A stretch of DNA of 64,000 nt from Cryptomeria japonica (taxonomy: Eukaryota; Streptophyta; Pinopsida; Cupressales; Cupressaceae), in assembly GCF_030272615.1 (NCBI RefSeq), contig NC_081414.1, forward strand, positions 825,682,896 to 825,746,895, in the 5' to 3' direction. The number at the start of each line of letters is the position of its first letter. The stretch's first letter is position 1. This document shows positions 23,321 to 34,578 of this stretch, piece after piece. The notes beneath the pieces are model-generated. The model was given only the letters and a program-made list of their open reading frames with translations. It searched no databases and was not told where the DNA came from. Both the position numbers and the translations under genes were made by a program.

Positions 23321-25407
23321 CTTCTTAGATTTTGACCTGTTTCAATAGGTATGTCACTTATGCAAATGAAATATTTTTGGAAATTTTCAAGGACAATATA
23401 TGATATGCAACTAAATGCAAACTAAATAAATGAGAATGCAATCTATGGCAAGAATGCAACCTATGTTTTTGGTTGTTTTTCAAGATTTTGACAAACTTTT
23501 TGGAATGCAAATCTAAAAGAGACCCCTAGGAAATTGAAATGATGTCTAGACCTCAAAGGACAAAAGGACCAAGTGACAAAAGGACAAAATGACAATGTCT
23601 CCTCTATATGCTTGGATACTAAGCTAAGTTTGACCAAATGACAATAATGACAAAAAGAGAAAAGGTTTGATAAGGTCTAGACTTCCTAACAATGACTTAG
23701 GGTTTATCAAAGGTTTGGATTACTCAAGTATGACAAAACCTAGTTTTGACACTATATGCAAAGGGACAATTACTATGCAAATGACCCTAATATGATATGA
23801 TAGTGACCTAAGCTTAATGAAGAGACCTAGGGTATGCAAATATGAATGTATGACAATGGTATTACTCTAATGCAAGAGGACACATGCAAATGGATGACCC
23901 TTATTGATATGCAAAGGAGTATGACCTAGGTGAAACCTAACCTTGGTAGTTGACAATGAACTTGCAAAATGCAAACCTAGGATGAACCTAAATCTAAGTG
24001 ACATGAATGTTGAGACAAGATTTTGAAAAATGTTTGACAACCATGTTTGAAGGTGTTTTGAACTTTGTTGGATGAAATGTTCTTGTGTTTAACCTTGTTT
24101 TGAATCAATTTGTCTTGTTTTTGAAATGAGATGCAATTCAACTTTTGACAAGCAAAGAAGACAAGATATTTTAACCTAGACTCAAGGCAATCATGCTCAT
24201 TCACACATTTCTTATGGTAGGCAAGGACATTAGGTACTTGAGAGGTAGACTCGTTATGGGATTCAAGGAGAATACATAGATGCTTGACCCCATGGGCTCC
24301 CCTCCATGGAACTCACTTCTCAGGGAAGCCAAGCATCAGTCCCCATGGAAATCTCCCCATGGTGAACTTAGTATCTCTTCCAAGTATCCGAACTTGTCCT
24401 TCTCAAGCAACTAGAAGGATTTTTGGCCTCTGAATACAAGGTGTTTAGTAAGGATTTCTCTTAAACGTTACTCCTTGGTGTCATGCAAGCGTGATTGAGA
24501 CATTAAGCCCACCAAGATACCAAACAAATGTAGTCATGCAAGCACGATTTAGACCGTGAGGTCCTACTTAGATGTTGATATGAGAAAGAGTTCAAGGGTC
24601 ATCACTTCCCAAGTAACTGCAATTCCCACGTAACCCTTCCTTCAAAGCTTTCGCCCATCAGGTATTTGTTTATAGTGAGTTAGAATGCCAAGGTATTCTA
24701 GCCGTACTCACTTTGGGTCATTCCCTTCTCATGATTGTCACTTGCTTGCAAAAGCAAATGGTCAGGAAGGCAAGCCCTCTAAAGGTGACACACAATCAAA
24801 AACATGAGCATGGTATCGAAGATCTGGATTTCTAATCACCCTAAGAAGGATGAGAGCATACTCTCCTACTCCAATGTCAAACTCAACAATCAAAGCAAAC
24901 ATACATTCATTCCATCCTATTTAGAAATCATACTAGGTGCCTAAATATTAATTACAAACACAAAGTTTAGTTGTAGTCCAAGGCAAACTGCAAAACCCAA
25001 GTCAGAAGTTTGATATGTTTAGTCTTTGACTATCGAACCTGCATAAAATGTGTTAGTAGTTTCATTTGTTGTCTTTGCCATGCGTAATGCCAAGGTGCTG
25101 CACAAAGAATCAGTACCAAAAACCAAAAAGCAGAAACAGAATGCAAAACAAAACAATTTGCAAGTAAAAACACTGCTTTTTTTTACCTCTGTTTCTAGAC
25201 TTACACAGGCGCAGAATGCTTGACACAGGCATAGATTGTCTCACACAGGCGTAGATTGTCCTTGACACAGGCGTAGAATGCTTGACATAGGCGCAGATTA
25301 TCTCACACAGACGCAGAAGTTCCCAGAAAACCTTGCATTACCTTGTTTCTTGGGTTTTTAACCTGCAAATCAACTCAAAAGCACTCAAAAGCATGATTAG
25401 GGGGTTA
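23321..25407 (-). other. Tat 5' leader (untranslated)
   Basis: This 2.1 kb lies between the primer-binding site and gag. No coding content is supported. It contains the 20-22-bp repeat array at 25203-25320 and ATGACAA-type words. A leader this long is usual for Tat and Ogre-like elements, which can be spliced. I see acceptor-like TTTGCAG|GT words on the minus strand near 25365 but cannot establish an intron. Confidence 0.7.
25203..25320 (-). repeat. Six-unit TGCGCCTGTGT array in gag leader
   Basis: On the minus strand, six units of 20-22 bp are each of the form TCTRCGCCTGTGTSARG. They start about 110 nt downstream of the primer-binding site. The same unit type occurs in the leader of the antisense gene (11256-11347). 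Confidence 0.85.
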
Positions 25408-25426
25408 GTTCATGTCGGGTTCACCA
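25408..25426 (-). other. Primer-binding site of Tat element
   Basis: On the minus strand it reads TGGTGAACCCGACATGAAC, five bases inside the 5' LTR end. It starts TGG as expected for pairing with tRNA 3' CCA. I could not name the tRNA. The gag-protease element at 33359-41206 has TGGTGAACCCGATGTGAAC in the same place. Confidence 0.85.
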
Positions 25427-25765
25427 ATTAATGTAGATAGGAATCTAGAAATCATCAAAGCAATGTAAACAATAGCCTAGTTCAATCACAAAAACTCAAT
25501 TGCAATGATCAATCCTAAACACACTCAATAAAGACATGAAAACAAGACATTCAAGATTGAAAACTAAGCAAACCAAATGCAGACTTGAATGTCTCCTTCA
25601 TGTGGCTCCATTGTCCTTCTTTCTTCTTCAAATAGATTTGTTTGTGGATCTCACCTACTAGTGCATAAGCATGATGTGAAAGCAAGTAGACAAGATTGTA
25701 GCACAAGAATATTCGAAGCGTGATTGATTCGACCAGGTAGGGATCTTGATTGAAGAATACCATCC

Positions 25766-25775
25766 AATTTATAGA
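25766..25775 (-). promoter_or_regulatory. TATA box of Tat 5' LTR
   Basis: TCTATAAATT on the minus strand, the same as in the other LTR. This is the likely core promoter for the full-length element transcript. Confidence 0.6.
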
Positions 25776-26448
25776 CAAATTGGAGAAAAGATAAAATTAG
25801 CATGAAGAGATTCGAATGGAAATTGCAAATCAAGAATGTCAATTATGACAAATTATGACAAATTTGCACTTTCTATGCAAGATTAATTGATTGATAATTA
25901 TGACAAAATTATGACAAATTTCTATGTCAAAATTGATTGATTGTCAATTATGACAAATTATGACAACTTGAAATGTCATTCCCATGAAATTAGGAGAAAA
26001 TTGAAAATTAGATGAATTAGAAATTAGGAAATTAGGAATTAGAAATTGATGAAAAATTAGGAAATTAGGAATTAGGAGAAATTAGGTAAATCAATTAATA
26101 ATTTGTCATTTATTAATTAATTCACAAAAAGAGGAATAATTAGTTAGCCAATTAAATAAACATTTAATTGTGACACGAAGACTTAGGATAAATAAATAAT
26201 TTATTAATCCTAGAGGGGGAAATGACAAACAGGGTTAAATGAATAAAATCATGAAACCCTAAAAGATGAATTAAAAATGCAAGGATGACAATTAGGTCCT
26301 GACAAAAGATAATTGAAGTCGATTTGATTTGATCATGATTATGACTTGATAAATGACCAATGCTGATAAGTGATTTGATTGATAAATGCGCCAATTAACG
26401 AGGAACAATGACTAATTGATCCAAATTGACATAATTGAGAAAGACAAC

Positions 26449-26690
26449 GATCGATGACAAATCGATCGCAAAATGACAAAATTGACAAGAAGACAAGGAT
26501 CGACGACAAAATAGATTGCAAAATGACAAGATTGAAAATGACCATGATCGATGACAAATCGATCACAAAGCGACAAGATTGAAAATGTCAATGATCGATG
26601 ACAAACCGATCGCAAAATGACAAGATTGATAAGAGGACAACAATCGATGACAAAATCGATCGCAAAATGACAAGATTGAAAAGAGGAAAA
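26449..26690 (-). repeat. Hairpin array in Tat 5' LTR
   Basis: Same five-unit GATCGATGACAAATCGATC-type array as at 10185-10426. Several units differ between the two LTRs by single transitions, mostly inside the CG or TG dinucleotides of the palindrome. Confidence 0.85.
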
Positions 26691-27137
26691 AACCCTAATT
26701 AGGATTGACGATGTCCAAAATGATGACAAATGAGCACGCACATTGATGCGACAGGATAAGATCGATCAAAATCATGACTGAAGATTGTTGTTGACAAGAC
26801 CAAATTCGAAGACGAGACGAATGAAGAATGTAGAAGAATGACTCGATGCTCACCAATGATAAAGACCAAGTGCGAATCATAGGAGAAATGTTAATGCGAT
26901 GCAAAAACCCTAAAATAAGGCAATGCGCAAATGTTAAAGTACGACTCCGCAAGCGTTGACTATTTTTAGACGTCTACACAAATTACCCACATGCCTCCTA
27001 ATTTCTAACCACCTAACCTAACCCATTCCATCTAACCCTGAGTTTAATTAAACCTACCTTAGCTTGCACATCCTAACCTCCTATGGTGTGAATACTCTCC
27101 CCTTGAGACACATGGCATTCTTGGGCCACATGTCCTC

Positions 27138-27263
27138 TCTCTTGGAAGCCTCTTCACACTTGTCACCATAGAGATGACAAATGTTCCCTTTCATCCAACC
27201 TCTCTTGGAAGCTTCTTGACACTTGTCACCATAGAGATGACAAATGTTCCCTTTCATCCAACC
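27138..27263 (+). repeat. 63-bp tandem duplication
   Basis: Two adjacent copies (27138-27200 and 27201-27263) share TCTCTTGGAAGC and the following CACTTGTCACCATAGAGATG, with only a few differences. It lies in the U3-like part of the interrupted LTR. Confidence 0.9.
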
Positions 27264-27356
27264 TCTTTTCCGACCTCCTCCAATTTCACCATTGATATCT
27301 TCAGAATCAATCTTGACTGTTGATTCCTACCACTTGACCCCTGGCCTTGGAAATCC

Positions 27357-27364
27357 TATAAATA
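27357..27364 (+). promoter_or_regulatory. TATA box of interrupted outer LTR
   Basis: TATAAATA, followed by GACCCC, sits where an LTR core promoter is expected. Confidence 0.5.
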
Positions 27365-27953
27365 GACCCCTTTTTGGAGCAATAATCATCCCATCTCATT
27401 TGCATCTTATGCATTATTACTATAGGCATAGTATCTCTTAGTATATCATTTGAGCATTGTTATTATAGGCAATTGCATTCTTAGATCTAGCTTATTTTTT
27501 AGCATAATTGTTGAATCATGTAGCTTAATCATTCTCTTTTCTAGCTTAAATGCATCATTATCATCTTAAATCTTCCATCTAGGTGTAGTCAAGTTACTAG
27601 AATTTGCTTATCCAGATCTGAGAGCAAATCTACACTCGCATTTATTAGGAGGCGATAGATCGATTAGCCATGGTTTTATATTTATTTGTTCTAAATTTGC
27701 TAACCATGTGTGTAATGATCTATTGAGTGTTTTGTGTTGCAGGTGCAGGTATCACACTTCACAGGCATGACAACAACTACATCACATAAAAAAAATATTC
27801 CCTATAATTGTGGAAATTCTTACACCACATTAATATTCTATCTAGAAACATTTTAAATATTTATCCTAAGTATAGCTAACTCTAATTTTTAAGAGCAGTC
27901 TTGCCTTTTAGCCATTTAGGACCCTCATCACCTTGTACTCACTTGGTTGGAGA

Positions 27954-28900
27954 TGTTGGGACTAATGTGTTTCAATCTTTGAGAGTCTTAGCATTAATTA
28001 TTGGATCATATTTGATGTATTTATTCATTATATCCTAAATGCTAACTTTATAGGTTTTCATATCACTTTGTGGGGCTCATATGTGAGGAGACTCCTGCAT
28101 GCTAAGTGAGGAGAGATCAATAGAGTGTCACTTGTCACTTGGGTGCTCATTTAAAGAGAGGAGTTTTTAAAAACTTCTTGGAGGTGTGCTTTGGTGACAT
28201 GTGTCTTGGCATTGTTGAGTTAGCTATGACAAGTCCCTATTGTTTAGAAAGTTGGCGTCCACTTTGGAGAGTCAAATTTAGAAGTTGATAATTAATCCCG
28301 AGTTATGCAAAAATCAAGTTTCTATTTCATGTCAAGTCTACATGGAATGTGAAAGCCTTTGGAACTATAGCTACATATTTGGCGGGTGCAATTGCTTATG
28401 CAAGTTTGACTATAATTGATAATCATATATTTTACATATGAGTTGTCAATTAGAAAGTTATCTTTTGCATGTGTGATATATTTGAAAATTTTCATGTGGA
28501 ATCTTCAAGCTTAGGAATAGGTTTTGGAAACTTCGAATTTAATGCATTATACGCTCTATAAATACAAGTGTTTTCTAGAGGAGTTGAGGATCTAGTAGAG
28601 TGATTCATAAAGGGGTTATATACTTCTAGATTTCTTCCAAAAATGGAACAAAATGTAAATCTCCATGTTAAGACTTGAGCTTGAAAATGTATTGTAACTT
28701 GTTTAATACATAGGCTCAATGTTTTGGAGTGTGGATTTTTTTTATCTAAAAGGGTTTTCCCCATGTATATCTATTTTTTCTCTTTTGTCTCATTTTTCTT
28801 GTTTCATGATTCTGAAGTATTGAATCTGTATGTCGTAATGCTGCCGAAACTTTCGTAGATTTGTGATCATCAATAATTCCATCATCTTTCCTTTAAGGAT
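27954..28900 (+). mobile_element. Copia-like LTR remnant (probably solo)
   Basis: It starts TGTTGGGACTAATG. It has a TATA box (TATAAATA) at 28557-28564 and then, downstream, a stretch ending in the block AAGGGTTTTCCCCATGTATA (near 28749), a layout common in plant copia LTRs. No internal coding sequence, primer site or second LTR is visible, so this is a solo LTR or a fragment. The 3' end is approximate and I could not find a target duplication. Confidence 0.5.
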
Positions 28901-30241
28901 CAATGATGAAAAATCAACTATGTATGTTTCCACTTTTATGGCATAATAGCATGCATTTGTATCAACTTGTTGGAATCTATTTTTTTAAAGAAACATATAT
29001 TATTGAAGGTAACACTAAATCTCAGAGGTGTTTCTTAGATGCCTTCATTTCTCTTCAATAGAGGTATTTTATTTGAGATTTGAAAGTATATTAAAATGCT
29101 ATCAAAATGGTGATATACACCTAGACTATCTAGAGTTTGTAGTTCAATATATGATAAATTCAAATATATTCATAATTTTTTTAATTTGCTATTTTTTTTA
29201 AGGATAAGCCTAGTTAAGTATTTGGTTGAGTGATATATTAGATAGTATTTTGGAGGTCTTGTTATTGCTATGAAATTTTCGAGGGCTTAATGATACCCTC
29301 GTTATATTGATGATAATGAAGATCATGGTCTAGTTCAATTGCCTCTTTTTAGGAGGTTGAAACTCATATTTATCCCTAAGTGATGTGGTTACATGTATGA
29401 ATAGAAGAATGGAAAAAATAGGGAGGGTTATCATTTAATAAGTTGACATCTTTTCTCTATAGAGCCCCTACAAAATTACACCTTGCTAAAATATGAGAAG
29501 GCTAGGACAATTAAATAAAACACTACATGTATCATTTAGTATGTTGGGTTGGTTGATGGTTCTAAAGGTGGAGGTGGAGATGTTGTTGCTATGGGTGAAA
29601 CATATGTGATAAAGCATAACTTTTATATGCTTGTATTTGCCATAATCTCATTGTTACAAAATGTAATGACCTAATTTTCAAATAGGCTCAATCAAATGAT
29701 TAGCAGCTCTTTTTGTTGGTTTTATGATATACTAATTAAAGATTTGATATTGAAAAATTAATGCTTATATTTTAAAATTTTAAATATTTAGGAATAGACC
29801 TCTTGTTCCACATGTTTTACAAATTTAAAACAATGAATTATTTATGATATTTTTTTCTTTATAGTAATTTTATTTTTACCAACTAAATGAAATAATAGAT
29901 ATGTTCAAAATACATCCATCTACAAAAATAGCTAGAGATATTAATTTGGAGCTATTTTATTTACTTAAATTTATTTTGTTTTACTTTGAAGCTATTTATC
30001 TACTAGAAACACAGACATACAAATTTTATTCTGTCTATATTATTTTACTTTTGAAAAAGCCACCATTCATTGTTTTGATAATTATCATTTTAAAAAATTA
30101 TATTAAATGTATATGCTATTACATACCAAAATTTATAACACAAGCATTTCAGAAGCTTCATGTAAAGGATGTCATGAGCAACAATGCATTTGTGTGCCAC
30201 GTCTAACTCGCAATTCCAATATTTCAAAAAGATCCAATCCC
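28901..30241. other. AT-rich spacer, no gene seen
   Basis: I see no domain, RNA gene or mobile element in this stretch. An open frame at 29901-30206 (101 codons) is made of I, Y, L, F and K codons as expected from AT-rich sequence and is not supported. Confidence 0.6.
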
Positions 30242-30594
30242 TTTCAATTAACTTTATAAAAAAATCATTTAAGTAAAGAAATATTTAGTTTGAAAGATTA
30301 TATCACCCCAAAACTAGCCACATAAGCAATCAGGCCAATAAATTGAAATGAAAGAATTTGACTCCCCATATAGGGAGTTGTAGAACACTACAAGTGACAA
30401 TGCATTTGTGAGTCCATGCTGGAGTGTGCTTCCACCTTAGACCATCCAACGTGGTCTCAGAAATGTATGGGTGGTTAATTCTTTCATTTCATTTTTTGGC
30501 CTAACTGCTAATGTCGCTAGTTTTCAGGTGATAATGTTTCAAGTTGAATATTTCTTTAGTTTTTAAATGCTTGTATTATAAAGATAATTGAAAC
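30242..30594. mobile_element. Foldback/MITE-like element with ~115-bp terminal inverted repeats
   Basis: The left arm (30242-30359) and right arm (30476-30594) are imperfect reverse complements over nearly their whole length. For example, the left arm ends aaatgaaagaatt and the right arm begins aattctttcatttcatt. The ~115-bp centre has no coding capacity. The long arms relative to total size suggest a MITE or foldback element. I could not identify a clear target duplication or assign a superfamily. Confidence 0.75.
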
Positions 30595-31017
30595 TGCTAC
30601 TTCTCTATAGAGGTGGTTTTAAACAATAATTTACATTTAATGAAATGAAAAGTTACTTAGTATTAGTTCCTATCAAGAATTATAGGCAACGAGTTGTACT
30701 TAACATGTTATTCATATATTTTTTTTTAATAAATCACATTGTAGATATTTTTCTTATGCAAAAATTATTTGTTCTCTTTAAAGTTTAGATGAATTTTTTT
30801 TTTTTAAATATATTTTGAAAATTGTTTTTCTTTCATTTCATTGGTTGAAGTAATCTACCTAATATGGGTGATTAATACACTTCCATTACTATAATGATGA
30901 TAATAATAGTTGAAATAAAGGGAATGACGAACTTGATGGTAAAATCATTTAGTTATCTATATGATTCAACTTTCATGTAAAATATTTTTAGATATACTAA
31001 AAAAATTTACAATGAAA

Positions 31018-31472
31018 TCAAAACATTTTTATTTATAAATTTATATATTTTTTTAATAAATATTTTATGATGTTTATCACATTCAAAATACATAAATTTT
31101 CATTCTTATTAATATGTATTTAAATATAATGTTATTTAATAAACTCTAAAATTTGTTTATAATATAATAAAATACATTTAAATTCATTATATTAATAAAT
31201 AAAATTATCTTTTAATTAATAATTTTAATTATATATCTAATTGGTTTAAAAATAAAATAAAAATAATTTTTTTATATAATTTAATTTTCATAAATAATAT
31301 AAATTTTTATGCTCCTATTTATCTTTTTATGCAATCAATACATTTTTATTTATAAATTTATATATAATTTTTTAAATAAATATTTTATGATGTTTATCAC
31401 ATTCAAAATACACAAATTTTCATTCTTATGAATACATGTATTGAAATATAATGTTATTTAATAAACTCTAAA
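31018..31472 (+). repeat. Two ~135-bp AT-rich direct repeats about 316 bp apart
   Basis: 31018-31153 and 31334-31472 share long identical blocks, such as ATTTTATGATGTTTATCACA and GTTATTTAATAAACTCTAAA. The flanks 30595-31017 and 31473-31601 are AT-rich with nothing else seen. Confidence 0.85.
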
Positions 31473-31601
31473 AATGTATCCACCTAAGAATGATTTATTT
31501 CAATTTGTTTTCAACTCATTCTATGGTACTATTAATATATTTTATTTCTTATATTCATTTATGTTAGTGTAGTGTTGTATTTTTTTAATAAATTTATACT
31601 A

Positions 31602-31615
31602 TCATGTATTGTTGG
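31602..31615 (+). repeat. 14-bp target duplication, left copy
   Basis: TCATGTATTGTTGG occurs here and again, identical, at 41783-41796. It brackets an insertion running from 31616 to 41782. Confidence 0.65.
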
Positions 31616-33358
31616 ATCTAATTAATTAAAGTGGGAGAGGGCTTGAACCCTTAACACTTAACAGGGAGGAACTCACAAGTAGTGAGACCACCAACACCAA
31701 AAAAGAGGGAACCCCCTTTTTTGAAAGAGAGACTTTTGACTGGAGCACCCAATCGATAGGAACAAGGGTCCCAAACCCTCGACAGGTTTACATTCTCAAA
31801 ACAAAGGGGTTTAGGATAGCACCTAAAACCATAATCCAAACAAAAACCCTTGCACTGGCAAAAACACAATCAAGGAACTAGAGAGCTAACAATAGGTTTT
31901 GAAAGGCATCTCTTAACCTTTTTCGTAAAGGACCTCCACGACCAGAGGCATTATTTGAAAAGGGAGGAGACCACAAAGGTCTCAAAAACAATTGGTTTTA
32001 GAAGGTAGGTCTAGAAAATGTCATGATATTAAAAACACTTATCTATTCTAGATAAATACAAAACATAATAGTCACATAATGGACAATAAAGATAAGCCTA
32101 AAGGGTTTTGAAAGGTGCCCTTTTTAACCTTTTACTGGTAGGAATCCTTGCAAGAAACACATCTTGGCCCACCACAATAGGACCATAGTCTAGAATAACA
32201 ATAGCCAAAGTGTGATAGCCAACACTTGTAAGAGTGTCATCATCCTTTGAATCTTGATCAACCATAGAAGCCCACAATCTTCCTCCTTCAGGAAGACACA
32301 CCAAAGGTTGAGTGTCAGCGGGGAAGAAGCATATACCCACAAAGAAAACTTCATTCCTTTGAAGTAGTCGAAAACCAACATAGGAGTAGGTAAGGAGTAG
32401 AACTATCTTTGGTTAATCACCTATAGGGTAATGAACCCTCAGCACACAACCACATCCAACCCACAAATGATAGTAAAAAACCAACTCCACTAGAAAATCC
32501 ATCTTCCATTGAGAAATGTTTAGACCCCAACACCCTAATGACCTTAATTAATCCCCCTAAAAGAAAACTTCACCTCAAAGGGAGTCTTCAAAGGCGGGCC
32601 TTATAAAAGCACATAGGACCCCAAAGGCAGAATGGGCACCAAAAACCACCAATCCAAACCATATCCCACACTAAAAGAAAGGAGATATTGTACTCTTCAG
32701 AGGTTCCCACAGAATTGGAAGCCCATGCACTTGCAAAACCCAACCAAAAATACCATCACAAAAGACACAAAAGACAGGGACTCTGCATAAATGGATACTC
32801 TATACACTATTGTCAAGGGCTTCAGATATATCCATAAAAAAGGTAGACTACAAAATCATCACAAAAACCAATCTGATCTTACCACCAACCAAATCAACAA
32901 GCCACAAAAAAGGCCAAGAAGAGACATGCCACCTATACGACACCCCCAGTAGCCTCGTAGCCCCATGATGCAAGCCAAAGAATAGATAGGGACTGTAGTA
33001 GAGTGATAGATTCACAAAATAAATCAACCTGAAATCAAACCTAATAGTAGGGGTAGGAATCAGGGGCGACAAGAGAGGCAAGAGGGAAGCTCCATCCCTA
33101 TGCAACCTAACAACAAAGCTAGGGACAAACTCGAAGTCAACAAAATAAACACCCCATCGAATCCCAACACCAAACCCTAGTGGATGGGGACTTAGAAGGA
33201 AGCAAAAGCCCCTCAAAATGTAAGGGAAATCACTTGCAGAGGCCCTGCATAAATGATGCCAAAGCCCCCAACAACAACCTACCAGAAGCCACTAGCTATG
33301 CTAAAAAAAGAAAAAACATCAACCTTGGATAGAGGAGGGAGGAATGTAGGTTCAAATT
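31616..33358 (-). mobile_element. Unidentified retroposon, part 1 (split by LTR element)
   Basis: The composition differs from the AT-rich flanks and continues at 41207-41782 after the inserted LTR element. Total length without the insert is about 2.3 kb. The 14-bp flanking duplication suggests LINE-type target-primed insertion, but I see no A-tail, RT or other domain. Minus-strand open frames (such as 32848-33216) are hydrophobic and lack recognisable motifs. A tRNA B-box-like GGGTTCAAGCCC on the minus strand near 31636 may be chance. Confidence 0.4.
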
Positions 33359-34556
33359 TGTAGTGTCCTAAAATTGCGACACTTGCAATTTCAACTGCAT
33401 TTGGGTCTTCACGATGGCGACGCAATGTTGAACCTGAATGGAGACCCCGAAACCTGTTTACAACACCAAAAACTGCATTTTTCTGCACCCTGGCCTGATC
33501 CCTCCTTGCACCCTGCTGTCCCTGGAGGTGGGACCATGGCGCCCAACGCCCTGGTCCCTGGCCCTATTTTGGGCCCGTCTCTTTTGGGCATCGGGTCTTT
33601 AAGTTTGGAATTCGGGAAATAATGTTTCCTGGTCAGCCTAAGGTCGGAAAAATCAGTCTATCAACCCTAATTGACAAGTATATAAACTACTTTTCCTCTC
33701 CTAGAAAGGGAGGAAGGAAATAAGAAAGAGCAAGACGCGGAAGCAATATTCAAACATTCAAACATTCAAGCATTCAAGCATTCCTTCAAGCAATTGAGCA
33801 TTCTAAGTCTCCATTCAAGGCCAGGTGTTGCATTCAAGACAAGGATTCAACCATTGAAGAGGAGATCACATACAACATACAACATACTACATACATTACA
33901 CCTTCGCATGTAAGAATACAAACATTCTTACAACAAGGTATCGGTACTTGTTTACATTACAAACATTTACATTTACAACATTCTCATTTCTTGGTTAATT
34001 CCAAAACTGGGGTTTGACCTAAAGGCAAACCCCTAATCCCTAACCCCCCAATCGTCCTCTCTTTTCTGTGTGTAGGTTGCAGGTACGCGACTATAATTGA
34101 AGATCTGGAATCCTTGTGCAGAGACGAACAGATCCACCTTCGTTTCGCGGATTTTTCAGAGGACCGTGTGCACGCCGGGCGCCATCGTCCTGTCAACTTT
34201 CGCTCAAATTTGCAGAACAACACCGTCTCGACATTTTACTGCTAATTCCAGGTTCCTAGCTTCATCCCATATCTCTATCTCTGTTTACAAGTGAATCTTT
34301 CTTACTTTACATACATTCCTAGTTCAATCATTCTATCTATATTCTTTACAAAAGAGGGCATCCTTGATGTCACAACCCTTGAAACTCATTTAGAATCCAA
34401 TCTTGCATTGCATGGGATTGGATCTTGTGGGTTTCAACCCCTCTTTTGAATGTAAAGTCTCCCCTAAGTGAAAACCATGAACCCTAGTGATCTCCCTTCT
34501 CTCTCCTTGGAGTTGGGGAGGGGAGAACAACTAGGGTTCGATTTTTCCACTTTACA
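33359..34556 (+). repeat. 5' LTR of gag-protease element
   Basis: Contains one copy of the GC-rich unit (33534-33563), a TATA box at 33679-33688 (GTATATAAAC), and a downstream GGACCGTGTGCACGCC motif near 34160. Confidence 0.9.
33679..33688 (+). promoter_or_regulatory. TATA box of gag-protease element
   Basis: GTATATAAAC, conserved in the 3' LTR at 40329-40338. An AG-rich start region follows, typical of an LTR promoter. Confidence 0.6.
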
Positions 34557-34559
34557 TTT

Positions 34560-34578
34560 TGGTGAACCCGATGTGAAC
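34560..34578 (+). other. Primer-binding site of gag-protease element
   Basis: TGGTGAACCCGATGTGAAC, three bases after the LTR end. It differs from the Tat element's site by two bases. Confidence 0.85.

Larger units (their letters stand above)
9179..26978 (-). mobile_element. Complete 17.8 kb Ty3/gypsy Tat-lineage retrotransposon
   Basis: The two LTRs are 1,536 bp (9179-10714) and 1,547 bp (25432-26978), begin TG and end CA, and differ by about 40 substitutions plus one 11-bp indel by my count. The target duplication is CAAAT (9174-9178 and 26979-26983). In its own direction the element has 5' LTR, primer-binding site, 2.1 kb leader, one gag-pol frame, a 4.4 kb 3' region holding an antisense gene, polypurine tract and 3' LTR. 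Two RNase H domains (one after RT, a second before integrase) and the long 3' region are diagnostic of the Tat lineage. Gag-pol has many in-frame stops, so this copy is not autonomous now. Confidence 0.95.
25432..26978 (-). repeat. Tat element 5' LTR
   Basis: Partner of 9179-10714. It carries the hairpin array at about 26449-26690 and the minus-strand TATA box (TCTATAAATT) at 25766-25775. It has an extra 11-bp attatgacaaa copy near 25913. Confidence 0.95.
26984..27780 (+). mobile_element. Outer Tat 3' LTR, second part
   Basis: Resumes after the second CAAAT of the inserted element. It contains a 63-bp tandem duplication (27138-27263), a TATA box at 27357-27364 and a pyrimidine-rich stretch ending in TTGCAG near 27740. 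The 3' limit is my estimate. No primer-binding site was found after it, so the LTR is either truncated or ends in the unassigned sequence to 27953. Confidence 0.55.

Noticed and set aside
31625-31660. tRNA or SINE B-box-like GGGTTCAAGCCC on the minus strand
   Set aside because: No A box or cloverleaf fits at the right distance. A short match of this kind is expected by chance.
33354-33358. Calling AAATT/AAATC a perfect target duplication
   Set aside because: The two differ at the last base, so I report it as a duplication with one change. The LTR, primer-site and polypurine evidence carries the element call.
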